Of a DNA stretch of 57,661 bases, positions 16,500-24,181 are shown piece after piece. Positions within the stretch are counted from its first letter, which is position 1. Every line of letters begins with the position of its first letter. The position numbers and the translations under genes were made by a program. Under the pieces are notes generated by a model. The model was not told the DNA's origin, did not search any database, and saw only the letters and a program-made list of their open reading frames with translations. This DNA comes from an uncultured Eubacteriales bacterium. Lineage in GTDB: Bacteria; Bacillota; Clostridia; Oscillospirales; Acutalibacteraceae. The DNA is taken from positions 1 through 57,661 of the forward strand of contig CAKSHH010000015.1 of assembly GCA_934456435.1 (NCBI GenBank), read 5' to 3'.

Positions 16500-17242
16500 T
16501 GGCAGAAAAGAAATCAATCGGCAAGGAGCTTACCAAGGGCTTTATAATCGAGAACCCTGTTCTTCGTCTTGTTCTCGGCACCTGCCCCACCCTTGCAACC
16601 ACGACCTCTGTTTCCAGCGCAATCGGTATGGGCGTTTCGGCTTCTATCGTTCTCATCTGCTCTAACATTGTTATTTCGGCATTGAGAAAGGTTATTCCGC
16701 AGAAGGTTCGTATTCCTGCGTACATAGTTATCATCGCCTCTTTCGTTACAATCGTTCAGATGCTTGTTAAGGCATTTGTTCCCGTACTTAACGAACAGCT
16801 CGGCGTTTATCTTCCGCTCATCGTTGTAAACTGCATCATTCTCGGCAGAGCCGAGGCTTTTGCAAGCAAGAACGGCGTGCTCGCATCGGCAGTCGACGGC
16901 CTCGGTATGGGCATCGGCTTCACAGGCGCTCTCTTCGTAATGGGCACGATTCGTGAAATCCTCGGTGCAGGCACATTCCTAAACGGAATCAGCGACCTCA
17001 TCGGCGGCAGCTTCAACGGCTTCTCAATACCGTTCCTCAACGAAAACCCGATGCTCATATTCATTCTGGCACCCGGCGGATTCTTCGTTTTCGGTATGGT
17101 AATGGCTCTTGCCAACAAGATTGCAGAGTCCAAGGGCAAGCCCAAGGCTGTTCTCCACGGCTGTGAAAACTGCCCGATGGCTAAATCCTGCTCAATCAGA
17201 GACACCCATGAGGGCTGTGAAAGTAAGGAGGCTGAAGCATAA
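16499..17242 (+). CDS. rnfE: Rnf complex subunit E (membrane)
   Basis: This 247-residue integral membrane subunit has six transmembrane helices. Conserved features include GLCP-like LGTCPTLATTTSVSSAIGMG near residue 25, YLPLIVVNCIILGRAEAFAS near 103 and GMGIGFTGALFVMG near 135. RnfE and RnfA are inverted homologues that share a [2Fe-2S] cluster at their interface; the Cys of GTCP and VNCI fit this. The C-terminal tail carries HGCENCPMAKSC and two more Cys, an extension seen in clostridial members. It overlaps rnfG and rnfA by a few bases. Confidence 0.95.
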   Translation: MAEKKSIGKELTKGFIIENPVLRLVLGTCPTLATTTSVSSAIGMGVSASIVLICSNIVISALRKVIPQKVRIPAYIVIIASFVTIVQMLVKAFVPVLNEQLGVYLPLIVVNCIILGRAEAFASKNGVLASAVDGLGMGIGFTGALFVMGTIREILGAGTFLNGISDLIGGSFNGFSIPFLNENPMLIFILAPGGFFVFGMVMALANKIAESKGKPKAVLHGCENCPMAKSCSIRDTHEGCESKEAEA

Positions 17243-17841
17243 TGGAAATGACTAAAGGCTTGCTGAGTATCCTTTTGACAATGATACTCACTCAGAACTT
17301 CGTTCTTTCAAGATTCCTCGGAATCTGTCCGTTCCTCGGCGTTTCAAAGAAGCTCAACACAGCGGTCGGTATGTCGCTTGCCGTTATCTTTGTTATGGCT
17401 CTTTCAACGGCGGTTACCTACCCCATCAACAAGTATCTCCTTGTTGCAAACGGTCTCGAATATCTCCAGACTATCGTGTTCATTCTTGTTATCGCCGCTC
17501 TCGTTCAGATGGTCGAGATCATTCTCAAAAAGTATATGCCGGCGCTCTACAACTCGCTCGGAATATATCTTCCCCTTATCACAACAAACTGTGCGGTCCT
17601 CGGCGTTGTAACCCTCAATGTTGACAACGGATACAACTTCCTCCAGTCGCTTATTTGCGCTATCGGCGGCGGCGTAGGCTTCATGATTGCAATGATTATG
17701 TTTGCCGGCGTTCGCTCAAGGCTTGAATCCTGCGACATTCCGAAGTTCCTCAGAGGACTGCCAATCACACTTATTGCGGCTTCGCTCGTTTCCCTCTCTT
17801 TCCTGGGATTCGCAGGCGTTGTTGACAAAATTTTTGCATAA
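17242..17841 (+). CDS. rnfA: Rnf complex subunit A (membrane)
   Basis: This 199-residue membrane subunit has six helices. It carries the RnfA hallmarks NFVLSRFLGICPFLGVSKK near residue 14 and LPLITTNCAVLGVVTLN near 110, whose Cys pair mirrors RnfE for the shared [2Fe-2S] cluster. The length is typical (about 190-200). The start codon overlaps the rnfE stop and the gene is followed 12 nt later by rnfB with a good GGAGG site. Confidence 0.96.
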   Translation: MEMTKGLLSILLTMILTQNFVLSRFLGICPFLGVSKKLNTAVGMSLAVIFVMALSTAVTYPINKYLLVANGLEYLQTIVFILVIAALVQMVEIILKKYMPALYNSLGIYLPLITTNCAVLGVVTLNVDNGYNFLQSLICAIGGGVGFMIAMIMFAGVRSRLESCDIPKFLRGLPITLIAASLVSLSFLGFAGVVDKIFA

Positions 17842-17853
17842 GGAGGCGTCAGA

Positions 17854-18657
17854 ATGAATCCTGTATTATTGGCGATTATAATCGTTTCGGTCATCGGACT
17901 CATTGCAGGTCTCGGACTTGCCGTCGCCTCAATCGTTATGGCTGTACCGGTCGATAAAAAGGCTGAAGCTATCCGCGAATGTCTCCCCGGCGCTAACTGC
18001 GGCGCCTGCGGATTTTCGGGCTGTGACGGCTACGCATCGGCTCTTTCCAAGGGTATAACAACGAACACCGCACTTTGCGCTCCCGGCGGAAATGACGTAT
18101 CGGCTCAGATTGCCGAGGTCACGGGTCTTTCGGCAGGAACGGTCGCTCCGTCTGCGGCTGTTGTAATGTGCCAGGGCTTCTGCGGCAAAGCGGAAACAAA
18201 GATGCAGTACAACGGTGTTGATTCCTGTGAAATGGCAAAACAGCTCTTCGGCGGTCCGAAGGAGTGTATTTACGGCTGTATCGGACTCGGCGACTGCGTA
18301 AAGGCTTGCCCCTATGAGGCAATTCACCTTTGCGACGGCGTTGCAAGAGTCAATCCGGCAATGTGCAAGGCTTGCAAGAAGTGTCTCAAGACCTGCCCGA
18401 ATCACGTTATCAAGATGATGCCCCTCCACGAGGCAAAGGCAGCCAATCTCTGCGTGAACCACGACAAGGGTGCAGTTACACGCAAGGAATGTTCAAACGG
18501 CTGTATCGGCTGTATGAAGTGCGTCAAGGCGTGTGAATTTGGTGCGGTCGAGGTTAAGGACTTCTGTGCAAAGGTTGATTACAGCAAGTGCACAGGCTGC
18601 GGCAAATGCACCGAGGCGTGTCCGGTAAAGTGTATTAACCTTATCACGCTCAGCTAA
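17854..18657 (+). CDS. rnfB: Rnf complex subunit B (ferredoxin-accepting Fe-S protein)
   Basis: This 267-residue subunit is regarded as the entry point for electrons from reduced ferredoxin. An N-terminal membrane helix (residues 3-27) is followed by the Fe-S motif GANCGACGFSGCDGYA near residue 46. Four further ferredoxin-type Cys clusters follow, near 140 (CIGLGDCVKACP), 170 (CKACKKCLKTCP), 213 (CIGCMKCVKAC) and 245 (CTGCGKCTEACP). It is the last gene of the operon and is followed by two hairpin terminators. The gene order C-D-G-E-A-B is the clostridial one. Confidence 0.96.
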   Translation: MNPVLLAIIIVSVIGLIAGLGLAVASIVMAVPVDKKAEAIRECLPGANCGACGFSGCDGYASALSKGITTNTALCAPGGNDVSAQIAEVTGLSAGTVAPSAAVVMCQGFCGKAETKMQYNGVDSCEMAKQLFGGPKECIYGCIGLGDCVKACPYEAIHLCDGVARVNPAMCKACKKCLKTCPNHVIKMMPLHEAKAANLCVNHDKGAVTRKECSNGCIGCMKCVKACEFGAVEVKDFCAKVDYSKCTGCGKCTEACPVKCINLITLS

Positions 18658-18676
18658 ATGCAACAAATAAATAAAG

Positions 18677-18725
18677 AAAGCTATAATTCACATATCGGTT
18701 AATCCAAACGTGAATTATAGCTTTT
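18677..18725 (+). terminator. Terminator of the rnf operon
   Basis: AAAGCTATAATTCAC (18677-18691) pairs perfectly with 18710-18724, followed by TTTTGATTT. The stem is 15 bp with an 18-nt loop. Confidence 0.9.
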
Positions 18726-18765
18726 GATTTGTATTAAAATGTTTTGCCAAATCAGTCACAAAAAA

Positions 18766-18822
18766 ATAAGGCTATAATCACATTCGGTCGTTAGTTACCG
18801 TTTATGAATTATAGCCTTTTCT
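18766..18822. terminator. Second, related hairpin between rnfB and rpsR
   Basis: AAGGCTATAAT pairs with ATTATAGCCTT, with A and T runs on both sides. It shares the core GCTATAAT with the preceding terminator and lies between converging genes, so it probably ends rpsR transcription on the minus strand and backs up the rnf terminator. Confidence 0.75.
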
Positions 18823-18873
18823 TTCTACTTTGTGGTCTGCGCTAAATGCGGCAGTCCCTTATAATGCCCTTTA

Positions 18874-19119
18874 TCAGTCTGATGTGTAGGGCATGAGAGC
18901 AACGTGACGAGCACGCTTAATAGCTGTTGTGAGCTCTCTCTGATGCTTAGCGCAAGTACCTGTTACACGGCGAGGAAGAATCTTCGCTCTGTCGGATGTG
19001 TACTTGTTGAGCTTGTTTACATCCTTGTAATCGATGCACTCTACTTTATCAACACAGAAGGAACAAACCTTCTTACGGCCTTTTCTGTTAGGACGGCCGT
19101 TGCTCTTATCATAAGCCAT
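18874..19119 (-). CDS. rpsR: 30S ribosomal protein S18
   Basis: This 81-residue protein contains the conserved S18 core DYKDVNKLNKYTSDRAKILPRR and TGTCAKHQRELTTAIKRARHVALMPY. The N-terminal CSFC with later Cys residues could bind zinc, as in C+ forms of S18. It binds next to S6 on the 16S platform. It is the last gene of the standard rpsF-ssb-rpsR operon and has an AGGAGG site upstream. Confidence 0.98.
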   Translation of the reverse strand: MAYDKSNGRPNRKGRKKVCSFCVDKVECIDYKDVNKLNKYTSDRAKILPRRVTGTCAKHQRELTTAIKRARHVALMPYTSD

Positions 19120-19158
19120 TACAAAATACCTCCTTATTTAATTCGGGTGACTTCCGCC

Positions 19159-19602
19159 TCAGAACGGCAGGTCGTCATCTCCGGCTATCTCCTCAAAGTC
19201 ACCGTCTGAACCGGTTGAGAATGAAGGAGCGGCAGGCTGCGCGGGAGCGTAGTTCTGGTTGTAGTTGCCTGTGCCTGTTTCTGCCTTTGAACCGCAGAAG
19301 CTTGCCTGGTCAACAAGAACCTCGACTGCTGTGCGCTTGTTACCGTTTTTGTCCTCGTAATTACGGGTCTGAATTGAGCCTGTAATTGCGATCATGGAGC
19401 CCTTCTGAAAATATCTTGAGATAAACTCAGCGGTGTTTCTCCATGCAACGCAGTTGATGAAATCAGTCTGACGCTGTTCGCCCTGACGAGCATACGAACG
19501 CTCAACAGCAAGCGAAAAGGACGTTACGGCAAGACCTGTCTGGGTATTGCGCAACTCAGGAGTTGCAACAAGTCTACCCATTAAAACTACATTGTTAATC
19601 AT
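19159..19602 (-). CDS. ssb: Single-stranded DNA-binding protein
   Basis: This 147-residue SSB has the OB fold (residues 1-105; NNVVLMGRLVATPELR, ISRYFQKGSMIAITGSIQTR), a disordered Gln/Pro/Ala/Gly-rich linker, and the acidic tail ending DDDLPF used to recruit repair and replication proteins. It lies between rpsF and rpsR, the conserved Firmicute arrangement, 13 nt after rpsF. Confidence 0.98.
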   Translation of the reverse strand: MINNVVLMGRLVATPELRNTQTGLAVTSFSLAVERSYARQGEQRQTDFINCVAWRNTAEFISRYFQKGSMIAITGSIQTRNYEDKNGNKRTAVEVLVDQASFCGSKAETGTGNYNQNYAPAQPAAPSFSTGSDGDFEEIAGDDDLPF

Positions 19603-19615
19603 TGTTGCTTCCCCC

Positions 19616-19900
19616 TTATTTCTTGATTATAAGTGAACGAAGCACGCCGTCCGTGATATTAAGGACACGGTCAAGCTCTGCAGGAAATTCCGGCTCTGCT
19701 GCAAAAGTGTAAAGAGCATAGTAGCCTTCTGTCTCGTAGTCGATTGCATAAGCAAGCTTGCGCTTACCCCACTCATCTACGCTTTCAACAGTACCATGCT
19801 TCTCCATAAGAGCCTTGAATTTCTCAACCAAAGCCTTAGCTGCATCCTCGCTCTCCTTTACGGAGAAAACGATCATTGCCTCATAGTTCTCTACTGCCAT
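19616..19900 (-). CDS. rpsF: 30S ribosomal protein S6
   Basis: This 94-residue protein has the S6 ferredoxin-like fold, with NYEAMIVFSVKESE at the start and WGKRKLAYAIDYETEGYYALYTF in the middle. It dimerises with S18 on the small subunit. It is the first gene of the operon and has a GAAGGAGGTG ribosome site. The leader appears to carry the S6:S18 regulatory element described separately. Confidence 0.98.
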   Translation of the reverse strand: MAVENYEAMIVFSVKESEDAAKALVEKFKALMEKHGTVESVDEWGKRKLAYAIDYETEGYYALYTFAAEPEFPAELDRVLNITDGVLRSLIIKK

Positions 19901-19904
19901 TATA

Positions 19905-19975
19905 AAAGCACCTCCTTCTGGTCATTCCGGCCGCCTACTCAGCGGCAAGGATAGCTGTAATCAATATTTTACAGC
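19905..19975 (-). promoter_or_regulatory. rpsF leader, candidate S6:S18-binding autoregulatory RNA
   Basis: Reading the minus strand, the leader has an 8-bp hairpin (AGCTGTAA/TTACAGCT). It then has a GCCGC-TGAGTAG-GCGGC stem directly followed by CCGGAATGACC, just ahead of the rpsF ribosome site. The known S6:S18 leader motif mimics 16S helix 22 and has a CCG-containing bulge near the ribosome site. The match here is by position and general shape; I have not verified the consensus. Confidence 0.5.
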
Positions 19976-19981
19976 TTTAAT

Positions 19982-20010
19982 ATTTTATCAGCATTACCTA
20001 ATAATGTCAA
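19982..20010 (-). promoter_or_regulatory. Promoter of rpsF-ssb-rpsR
   Basis: On the minus strand TTGACA (plus 20005-20010) and TAAAAT (plus 19982-19987) are 17 nt apart, giving a leader of roughly 75 nt. Confidence 0.88.
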
Positions 20011-20026
20011 GTGTTTTTCGCAATTT

Positions 20027-20932
20027 TTATAATATTCCGTCGGTTTTCGCCTTGACTATTGAAAACGTCAAAACTGCCGCAAAAAAGACAAGTATTACAG
20101 TCATAAGGATTATTATCGGACGTGAGTTTTTCTTCGGCATATAAAAGTATTTTTTGGCAATCAAAGTTGTAATCAAACCCGATAAAGATACGGGAACAGC
20201 AACGCTCGCCGGCTCGAAAATATCTATCACACGGGCGGCGTTTGCGACATCGGAAATGAGCTTTAACAGCTCCCATGCTCCTATTACCAGCGCTGCTAAA
20301 GCACAAAAGATTATTATTGAAATCGTCGGATAATATGTTTCCGCCGTTCTCAGTTCGCGGCCCTGTGCCGCTATTCCTGTTTTCTCTTCAATTTCATTGA
20401 ACAATCTGCGAACCTGACCGTCGTTAAACAGGCGGCTGTCAATCATTACGTAAGCGGTTCTGCCGTTTATCAGAATTACCTTTCCGTAATTCTTCGTCAT
20501 TTCGGGAACAATATAGTTCGTTTCCGAGTCCTTGTCCTCGTAAATTACAATTCGGCGGTTAAGCTCATCTCTTCCGCCGTTTCTAAGGCTGTACGAATAA
20601 AAATCGCCGTACTGCGTTATGTCGGAAAACCAAATATGTTCCTTAACCGCCTTGGGTTTGGCGAACATCTTACCGTTCGGAAAGCGTATAATCGTAATTC
20701 CGCTGTCCTCAATTTCAATTCTGTCCGCAAAAGCCTTGAAATGAACATACCTTCCCACAAACGCACTCAACACAAGACAGGCCGCTATACCGCCGACTGC
20801 CGCGGCTTTATCAATCGAATCAACTAACATTAGAACCGCAAGCGTCACCGCCGCCGACGGAAATATAATCGCCGCGAACACATAAATAAGGCTCCATGCG
20901 CTGAACGGTCTGTAAATTATTTTCTCTTTCAT
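20027..20932 (-). CDS. Uncharacterised membrane protein
   Basis: This 301-residue protein has two N-terminal membrane helices (about residues 12-35 and 41-60), a soluble domain (65-200) of mixed beta strands, and three C-terminal helices (about 205-228, 240-262, 273-293). The soluble part (FADRIEIEDSGITI...VIYEDKDSETNYIV) is reminiscent of PH-like domains of bacterial membrane proteins such as YcxB, but the similarity is weak and I do not assign a family. It lies 4 nt downstream of the deoxyinosine glycosylase gene, so the two are probably cotranscribed. Confidence 0.75.
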   Translation of the reverse strand: MKEKIIYRPFSAWSLIYVFAAIIFPSAAVTLAVLMLVDSIDKAAAVGGIAACLVLSAFVGRYVHFKAFADRIEIEDSGITIIRFPNGKMFAKPKAVKEHIWFSDITQYGDFYSYSLRNGGRDELNRRIVIYEDKDSETNYIVPEMTKNYGKVILINGRTAYVMIDSRLFNDGQVRRLFNEIEEKTGIAAQGRELRTAETYYPTISIIIFCALAALVIGAWELLKLISDVANAARVIDIFEPASVAVPVSLSGLITTLIAKKYFYMPKKNSRPIIILMTVILVFFAAVLTFSIVKAKTDGIL

Positions 20933-20936
20933 TTTT

Positions 20937-21443
20937 TCAAATTCCTTTCTCTTTTATCGCAGAAAACCATTCCTCAACAAGGCGCTCCGTTCTCCACGCC
21001 GCATTTGCGGGACTGGTGGACGGCAGCTTCACGGGCTCAATTCCCGTCTGAGGAAAAATATACTTTCTGTAAAGCCTGTCCGCGGTCGCTCCGTTGGTGA
21101 AGATCCTGCTTATTTTGCTTTTTTCAATGAGCGGACAAATATCATTCACGGCAACATTTTTTATCGAGCTGTCGGACGACGCCGAGATTTCGCACGAAGC
21201 CACCACGTCCCAAAGCGCAATGTGATTTCCAAGCAAAAATGCTTTTTTCTCCTCTGTCGTCACGGGTGTGCAAGCACCGTAAACCAATGCCAGCACCTGC
21301 CAGAATCTGTTTTTCGGGTGTCCGTAATAGAACTGCACTTCCCTGCTCTTTACCGACGGGAGACTTCCGAGAATAAGTATCTCGCAGTCTTTATCCCACA
21401 CGGGTCCAAACGGGTGTACAACCTTTTGCGGTTCGTTTTTCAT
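20937..21443 (-). CDS. DNA-deoxyinosine glycosylase (UDG family 6-like)
   Basis: This 168-residue protein of the uracil-DNA glycosylase superfamily shows GSLPSVKSR near residue 30, the substrate-pocket segment FYYGHPKNRFW near 40, and the C-terminal LPSTSPANA. These are typical of the hypoxanthine-DNA glycosylase (family 6) group, which removes deaminated adenine from DNA. The frame opens at a GTG at 21452, but that codon falls inside the GAGGTG ribosome site, so ATG at 21443 is preferred. It is the first gene of a two-gene unit with the membrane protein. Confidence 0.85.
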   Translation of the reverse strand: MKNEPQKVVHPFGPVWDKDCEILILGSLPSVKSREVQFYYGHPKNRFWQVLALVYGACTPVTTEEKKAFLLGNHIALWDVVASCEISASSDSSIKNVAVNDICPLIEKSKISRIFTNGATADRLYRKYIFPQTGIEPVKLPSTSPANAAWRTERLVEEWFSAIKEKGI

Positions 21444-21509
21444 CGTCCTCACCTCTTCCTGCGGTTAGAAAAAGGACTGCGTAAATTCGCAGTCCCGCGT
21501 CACATTTTA

Positions 21510-21740
21510 TCAGGTGTTTTCTTCAAGGTAGCACACAACGTCCTTGACCGTTACGAGAGTCGGCAGAACTCTGTCGGGAATCGTAATTTCATACTTCTCT
21601 TCGATCATGCAGATAAGATCGAAAAGCTCAAAGGAATTAAGTCCGAGATCCGATGTAAGAACATCGTCCGGCTCGACGGAGGTGATACGTCCGTCCGTGT
21701 ACTCGTTAAGCATCTGTAAAAGATCGTTTCTGATATCCAT
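21510..21740 (-). CDS. Acyl carrier protein
   Basis: This 76-residue acidic four-helix protein carries the 4'-phosphopantetheine attachment Ser in DLGLNSFELFDL (residues 33-44). The usual DSLD/DSLE is replaced by NSFE. ATG at 21740 follows a GAGGAGT site; a longer reading of the frame would lie inside the upstream gene. It starts 4 nt after the acyltransferase stop and is certainly cotranscribed with it. The pairing suggests a dedicated carrier for a lipid-modifying acyltransferase rather than the housekeeping fatty-acid ACP. Confidence 0.9.
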   Translation of the reverse strand: MDIRNDLLQMLNEYTDGRITSVEPDDVLTSDLGLNSFELFDLICMIEEKYEITIPDRVLPTLVTVKDVVCYLEENT

Positions 21741-21744
21741 TTTG

Positions 21745-23061
21745 TTACTCCTCAGCTTTTGCCGCCATGCGCTCTTCGTTGCGCTTGCGCCATATTTCAT
21801 TAAATATTTCTTCGGTCGCAAGAGAAACCTTTGTAACCGAAAATTCACAATTTTCAGGGAACACATACCATGTGTCCTCAAGCGTGTTAAGGTCTATACA
21901 GTCACGGTGATTTCCGAAACGGTAGCTGTATTCAACGTGAACGGCATACTGACCTGCGGCGTCGATGTCCATCTTGAACGGCTCGCCGTCATAATCCCTT
22001 GTTCCCTCAAGGTGGAAGCCCGTCATATCGTGGACAAGCTTGCCGCGTCCCATGTGAACAAAGCCCTTGGAATTGGGCAGGTCATTGACGTCCGCCTGAC
22101 ACTCAAAGTGATACGTTCCGTCGAGAACCTCCTTTTTGACCTGCTCACGCTCCCACTTGTACCAGTCGGTTGGGAACTTGAACTCGGTCTCTCCGTCATC
22201 GGCTTCCAGCTCGCCGTAATAATTGAGAGTCCACGATTTTCCGCAATGCTCGCAGAAGACCTTGTCATTTTTGGAGTTCATCTTGTATTCCGTCATACAA
22301 TGAGGGCATTGATAGAGAACCTTGTGCAGTCCCTCGGCGCGCTTCTTGTAGCTCACCTTGACGTGATTCTCACTTTGCCATCTGAAGTCATCATTATAAA
22401 GAAGCTCCTTGAGCTTTTTGCCGATTTCGTCCGGAGTAGCCGTTTTGAGCTCCTCAGGCGTGTAGGCAAGCACCATATCCGCCTCAATCGGCTTTACCCA
22501 GCGCTTTCTGTGGTTTCCCCAGAACGGGTCATAGATATGATGTCCGCGGCATGTCAGCGTGACAACAGGCACGCCCTGGTGCTTAACAAGCTGTCCTACC
22601 GCGTCGGGAATTACCTCCGTCACACCGCAGAGAGAGTATCTTGCTTCGGCATAAATTCCGAATATTTGACCCTCTTTGAGCGCCTTTCTGCATTGTCTGA
22701 GCAGCGAAATGTCGGCGGTATATTTTCTTTTCGGGATAGCACCGAGCTTTCTCAGTTCACGCTCTCTGCCTATATAGTCGTCAACAGCCGCAGGAAAAAT
22801 TCCCCTGTGCGGACTTATGGCGGCGCTCATTACATAAAAATCAAAAAATGCATTGTGATTGCAAAGAAGAATGTACGGCGGTTTAACACCTTTCATTCTG
22901 ACCTTATTGATCTTTCCGAGATGAAGATCCTTTCTGATATACGAAAAAGCCCACACGATCGGCATAGCGTACATTTTTTGCTTGATCATCGGCTTGTTCA
23001 TATCGAACTTTTCGGTTGCCGGAGGGCCTCCCCTGACATACTTTCCGAATTCCTTGCTCAA
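21745..23061 (-). CDS. PlsC-like acyltransferase with C-terminal zinc-ribbon region
   Basis: This is a 438-residue protein. Residues 40-230 form a 1-acyl-glycerol-3-phosphate acyltransferase (LPLAT) domain with the HX4D catalytic motif NHNAFFD near residue 69 and IYAEARYSL near 150 in the place of the EGTR block. Near residue 270 a zinc-ribbon-like CPHC...CEHCGKSW appears, followed by about 160 residues of beta-rich sequence without a recognised family. The start is TTG at 23061; the nearer ATG is out of frame. It lacks membrane helices. It is coupled to an acyl carrier protein gene, which suggests acyl-ACP as donor. The acceptor is unknown. Confidence 0.82.
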   Translation of the reverse strand: MSKEFGKYVRGGPPATEKFDMNKPMIKQKMYAMPIVWAFSYIRKDLHLGKINKVRMKGVKPPYILLCNHNAFFDFYVMSAAISPHRGIFPAAVDDYIGRERELRKLGAIPKRKYTADISLLRQCRKALKEGQIFGIYAEARYSLCGVTEVIPDAVGQLVKHQGVPVVTLTCRGHHIYDPFWGNHRKRWVKPIEADMVLAYTPEELKTATPDEIGKKLKELLYNDDFRWQSENHVKVSYKKRAEGLHKVLYQCPHCMTEYKMNSKNDKVFCEHCGKSWTLNYYGELEADDGETEFKFPTDWYKWEREQVKKEVLDGTYHFECQADVNDLPNSKGFVHMGRGKLVHDMTGFHLEGTRDYDGEPFKMDIDAAGQYAVHVEYSYRFGNHRDCIDLNTLEDTWYVFPENCEFSVTKVSLATEEIFNEIWRKRNEERMAAKAEE

Positions 23062-23120
23062 AACATCACTTCCCTTTCACACCGTAAGATACCGTCATTT
23101 ATATCGACAGCCACTTGACG

Positions 23121-23149
23121 ATTATATCACGTCCGAATAAATAAAGCAA
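23121..23149 (-). promoter_or_regulatory. Promoter of the acyltransferase-ACP pair
   Basis: On the minus strand TTGCTT (plus 23144-23149) and TATAAT (plus 23121-23126) are 17 nt apart. A TG one base before the -10 gives an extended -10. Confidence 0.78.
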
Positions 23150-23181
23150 TATTAAAAATTGCCATTTTGTAATCATATCAA

Positions 23182-23817
23182 TTACGGTTCTTTAAACAAA
23201 TTCCACGGATATTTTGAAAAATCGGGACTGCTTTTGAATGAATAGCTCTTGCCGTCCAGCTTAAAGCCGACCGATTCCGACCAAAGAGCAACAGTACAGC
23301 CGTTATCACGGCTGCCGTACTTTCCGTCACCGCAAAGCGGCATTTTCCGTGAAGAAAACTGAACCCTGATCTGGTGGCTCCTGCCTGTACCGAGCCTTAT
23401 TCGCACCAGCGAATGTCCGCCGTCCTCAGCGACAACGCTGTAATCGAGAGCCGCCTTTCTGACGCCCTTTCTTTCGCGCTTCACAACAAAGCTCTTATTC
23501 TTCCTTGAATCCTTGAATAGCAGATCGTCAAAATGTCCCGTTACGGCTTCCGGTACCCCTTCAACAACGGCAAGATATTCTTTGACAAATCCTCCGCCGG
23601 CAATAATCCCGGAGAGCTTTGCCGCAGCCGCGGAGCTTTTGGCAAAAGCCATTGTTCCGCCCACGGCTGTATCAAGTCTGTGAATCGGGTACACTTTGAC
23701 TCCGCAAAGCTGTGTCAAAAGGCTCACCATATCCTCCGCGCCGTCTTTCTGCGACGGTACGCCGACAGGCTTCACACAGACGACAAATTCGCCGTTTTCA
23801 AATAAAATATCTATCAT
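23182..23817 (-). CDS. RluA/RluD-family RNA pseudouridine synthase
   Basis: This 211-residue enzyme has the catalytic Asp in HRLDTAVGG (residues 46-54), preceded by KPVGVPSQ (16-23), and the C-terminal GRSHQIRVQFSS. It lacks an S4 domain and is shorter than RluD (about 300), like the compact single-domain members found in Firmicutes. The RNA target is not predictable. It overlaps the upstream gene by ATGA. Confidence 0.9.
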   Translation of the reverse strand: MIDILFENGEFVVCVKPVGVPSQKDGAEDMVSLLTQLCGVKVYPIHRLDTAVGGTMAFAKSSAAAAKLSGIIAGGGFVKEYLAVVEGVPEAVTGHFDDLLFKDSRKNKSFVVKRERKGVRKAALDYSVVAEDGGHSLVRIRLGTGRSHQIRVQFSSRKMPLCGDGKYGSRDNGCTVALWSESVGFKLDGKSYSFKSSPDFSKYPWNLFKEP

Positions 23818-24104
23818 AGATCAATGTTCTTTTCTTTGAATTTTTCCGCGGTATTTTTAATTTTCAGCACCTGTTTCATAAAGCCCATAAGCTCCAGAGG
23901 ATTGGACGCTTTTTGCATCTCAGGCGTAACGAGTGCAATCAGCTCCTTGAGACTAGAAAGATCGTCCACAAGCTGCCTCTTTTCGTCATCCGTAAGCTTA
24001 CTCATGTCCGAGCCGAGCATCTTTTCCATACGCGAAAGCTCGTGAGTGATGTCACTCACGCTTTGTGCCGAAACAGGTCTGCCGTTTTCATCGCGTGTTA
24101 TCAT
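23814..24104 (-). CDS. Small conserved-looking helical protein, unknown function
   Basis: This 96-residue, highly charged protein is predicted almost entirely helical (MEKMLGSDMSKLTDDEKRQL and LKQVLK-type repeats). It has no signal peptide or recognised domain. The stop overlaps the start of the pseudouridine synthase gene (ATGA), so it is translationally coupled to it. That coupling is the main argument that it is real. Confidence 0.65.
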   Translation of the reverse strand: MITRDENGRPVSAQSVSDITHELSRMEKMLGSDMSKLTDDEKRQLVDDLSSLKELIALVTPEMQKASNPLELMGFMKQVLKIKNTAEKFKEKNIDL

Positions 24105-24131
24105 AAATCTACCTCATGCTTCTTAACAAAC

Positions 24132-24163
24132 GAATTGCACAGTCCGATTGAACTGTGCAATTT
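24132..24163. repeat. Palindrome AATTGCACAG...CTGTGCAATT
   Basis: This 10-bp inverted repeat with a 10-nt spacer lies between two minus-strand genes. It resembles the CGCAC/GTGCG palindromes at 11538, 46352 and 52793. It may also act as a weak terminator for the gene ending at 24182. Confidence 0.5.
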
Positions 24164-24181
24164 ATTATTCAAAGCGAAAAA

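Noticed and set aside
15726..16517. A 263-residue minus-strand open frame
   Set aside because: It is antisense to rnfD and rnfG, both with diagnostic motifs and overlapping start/stop codons.
21544..23118. A 524-residue plus-strand open frame
   Set aside because: It is antisense to the clear acyltransferase and ACP genes, with no recognisable protein features; long shadow frames are common opposite such genes.
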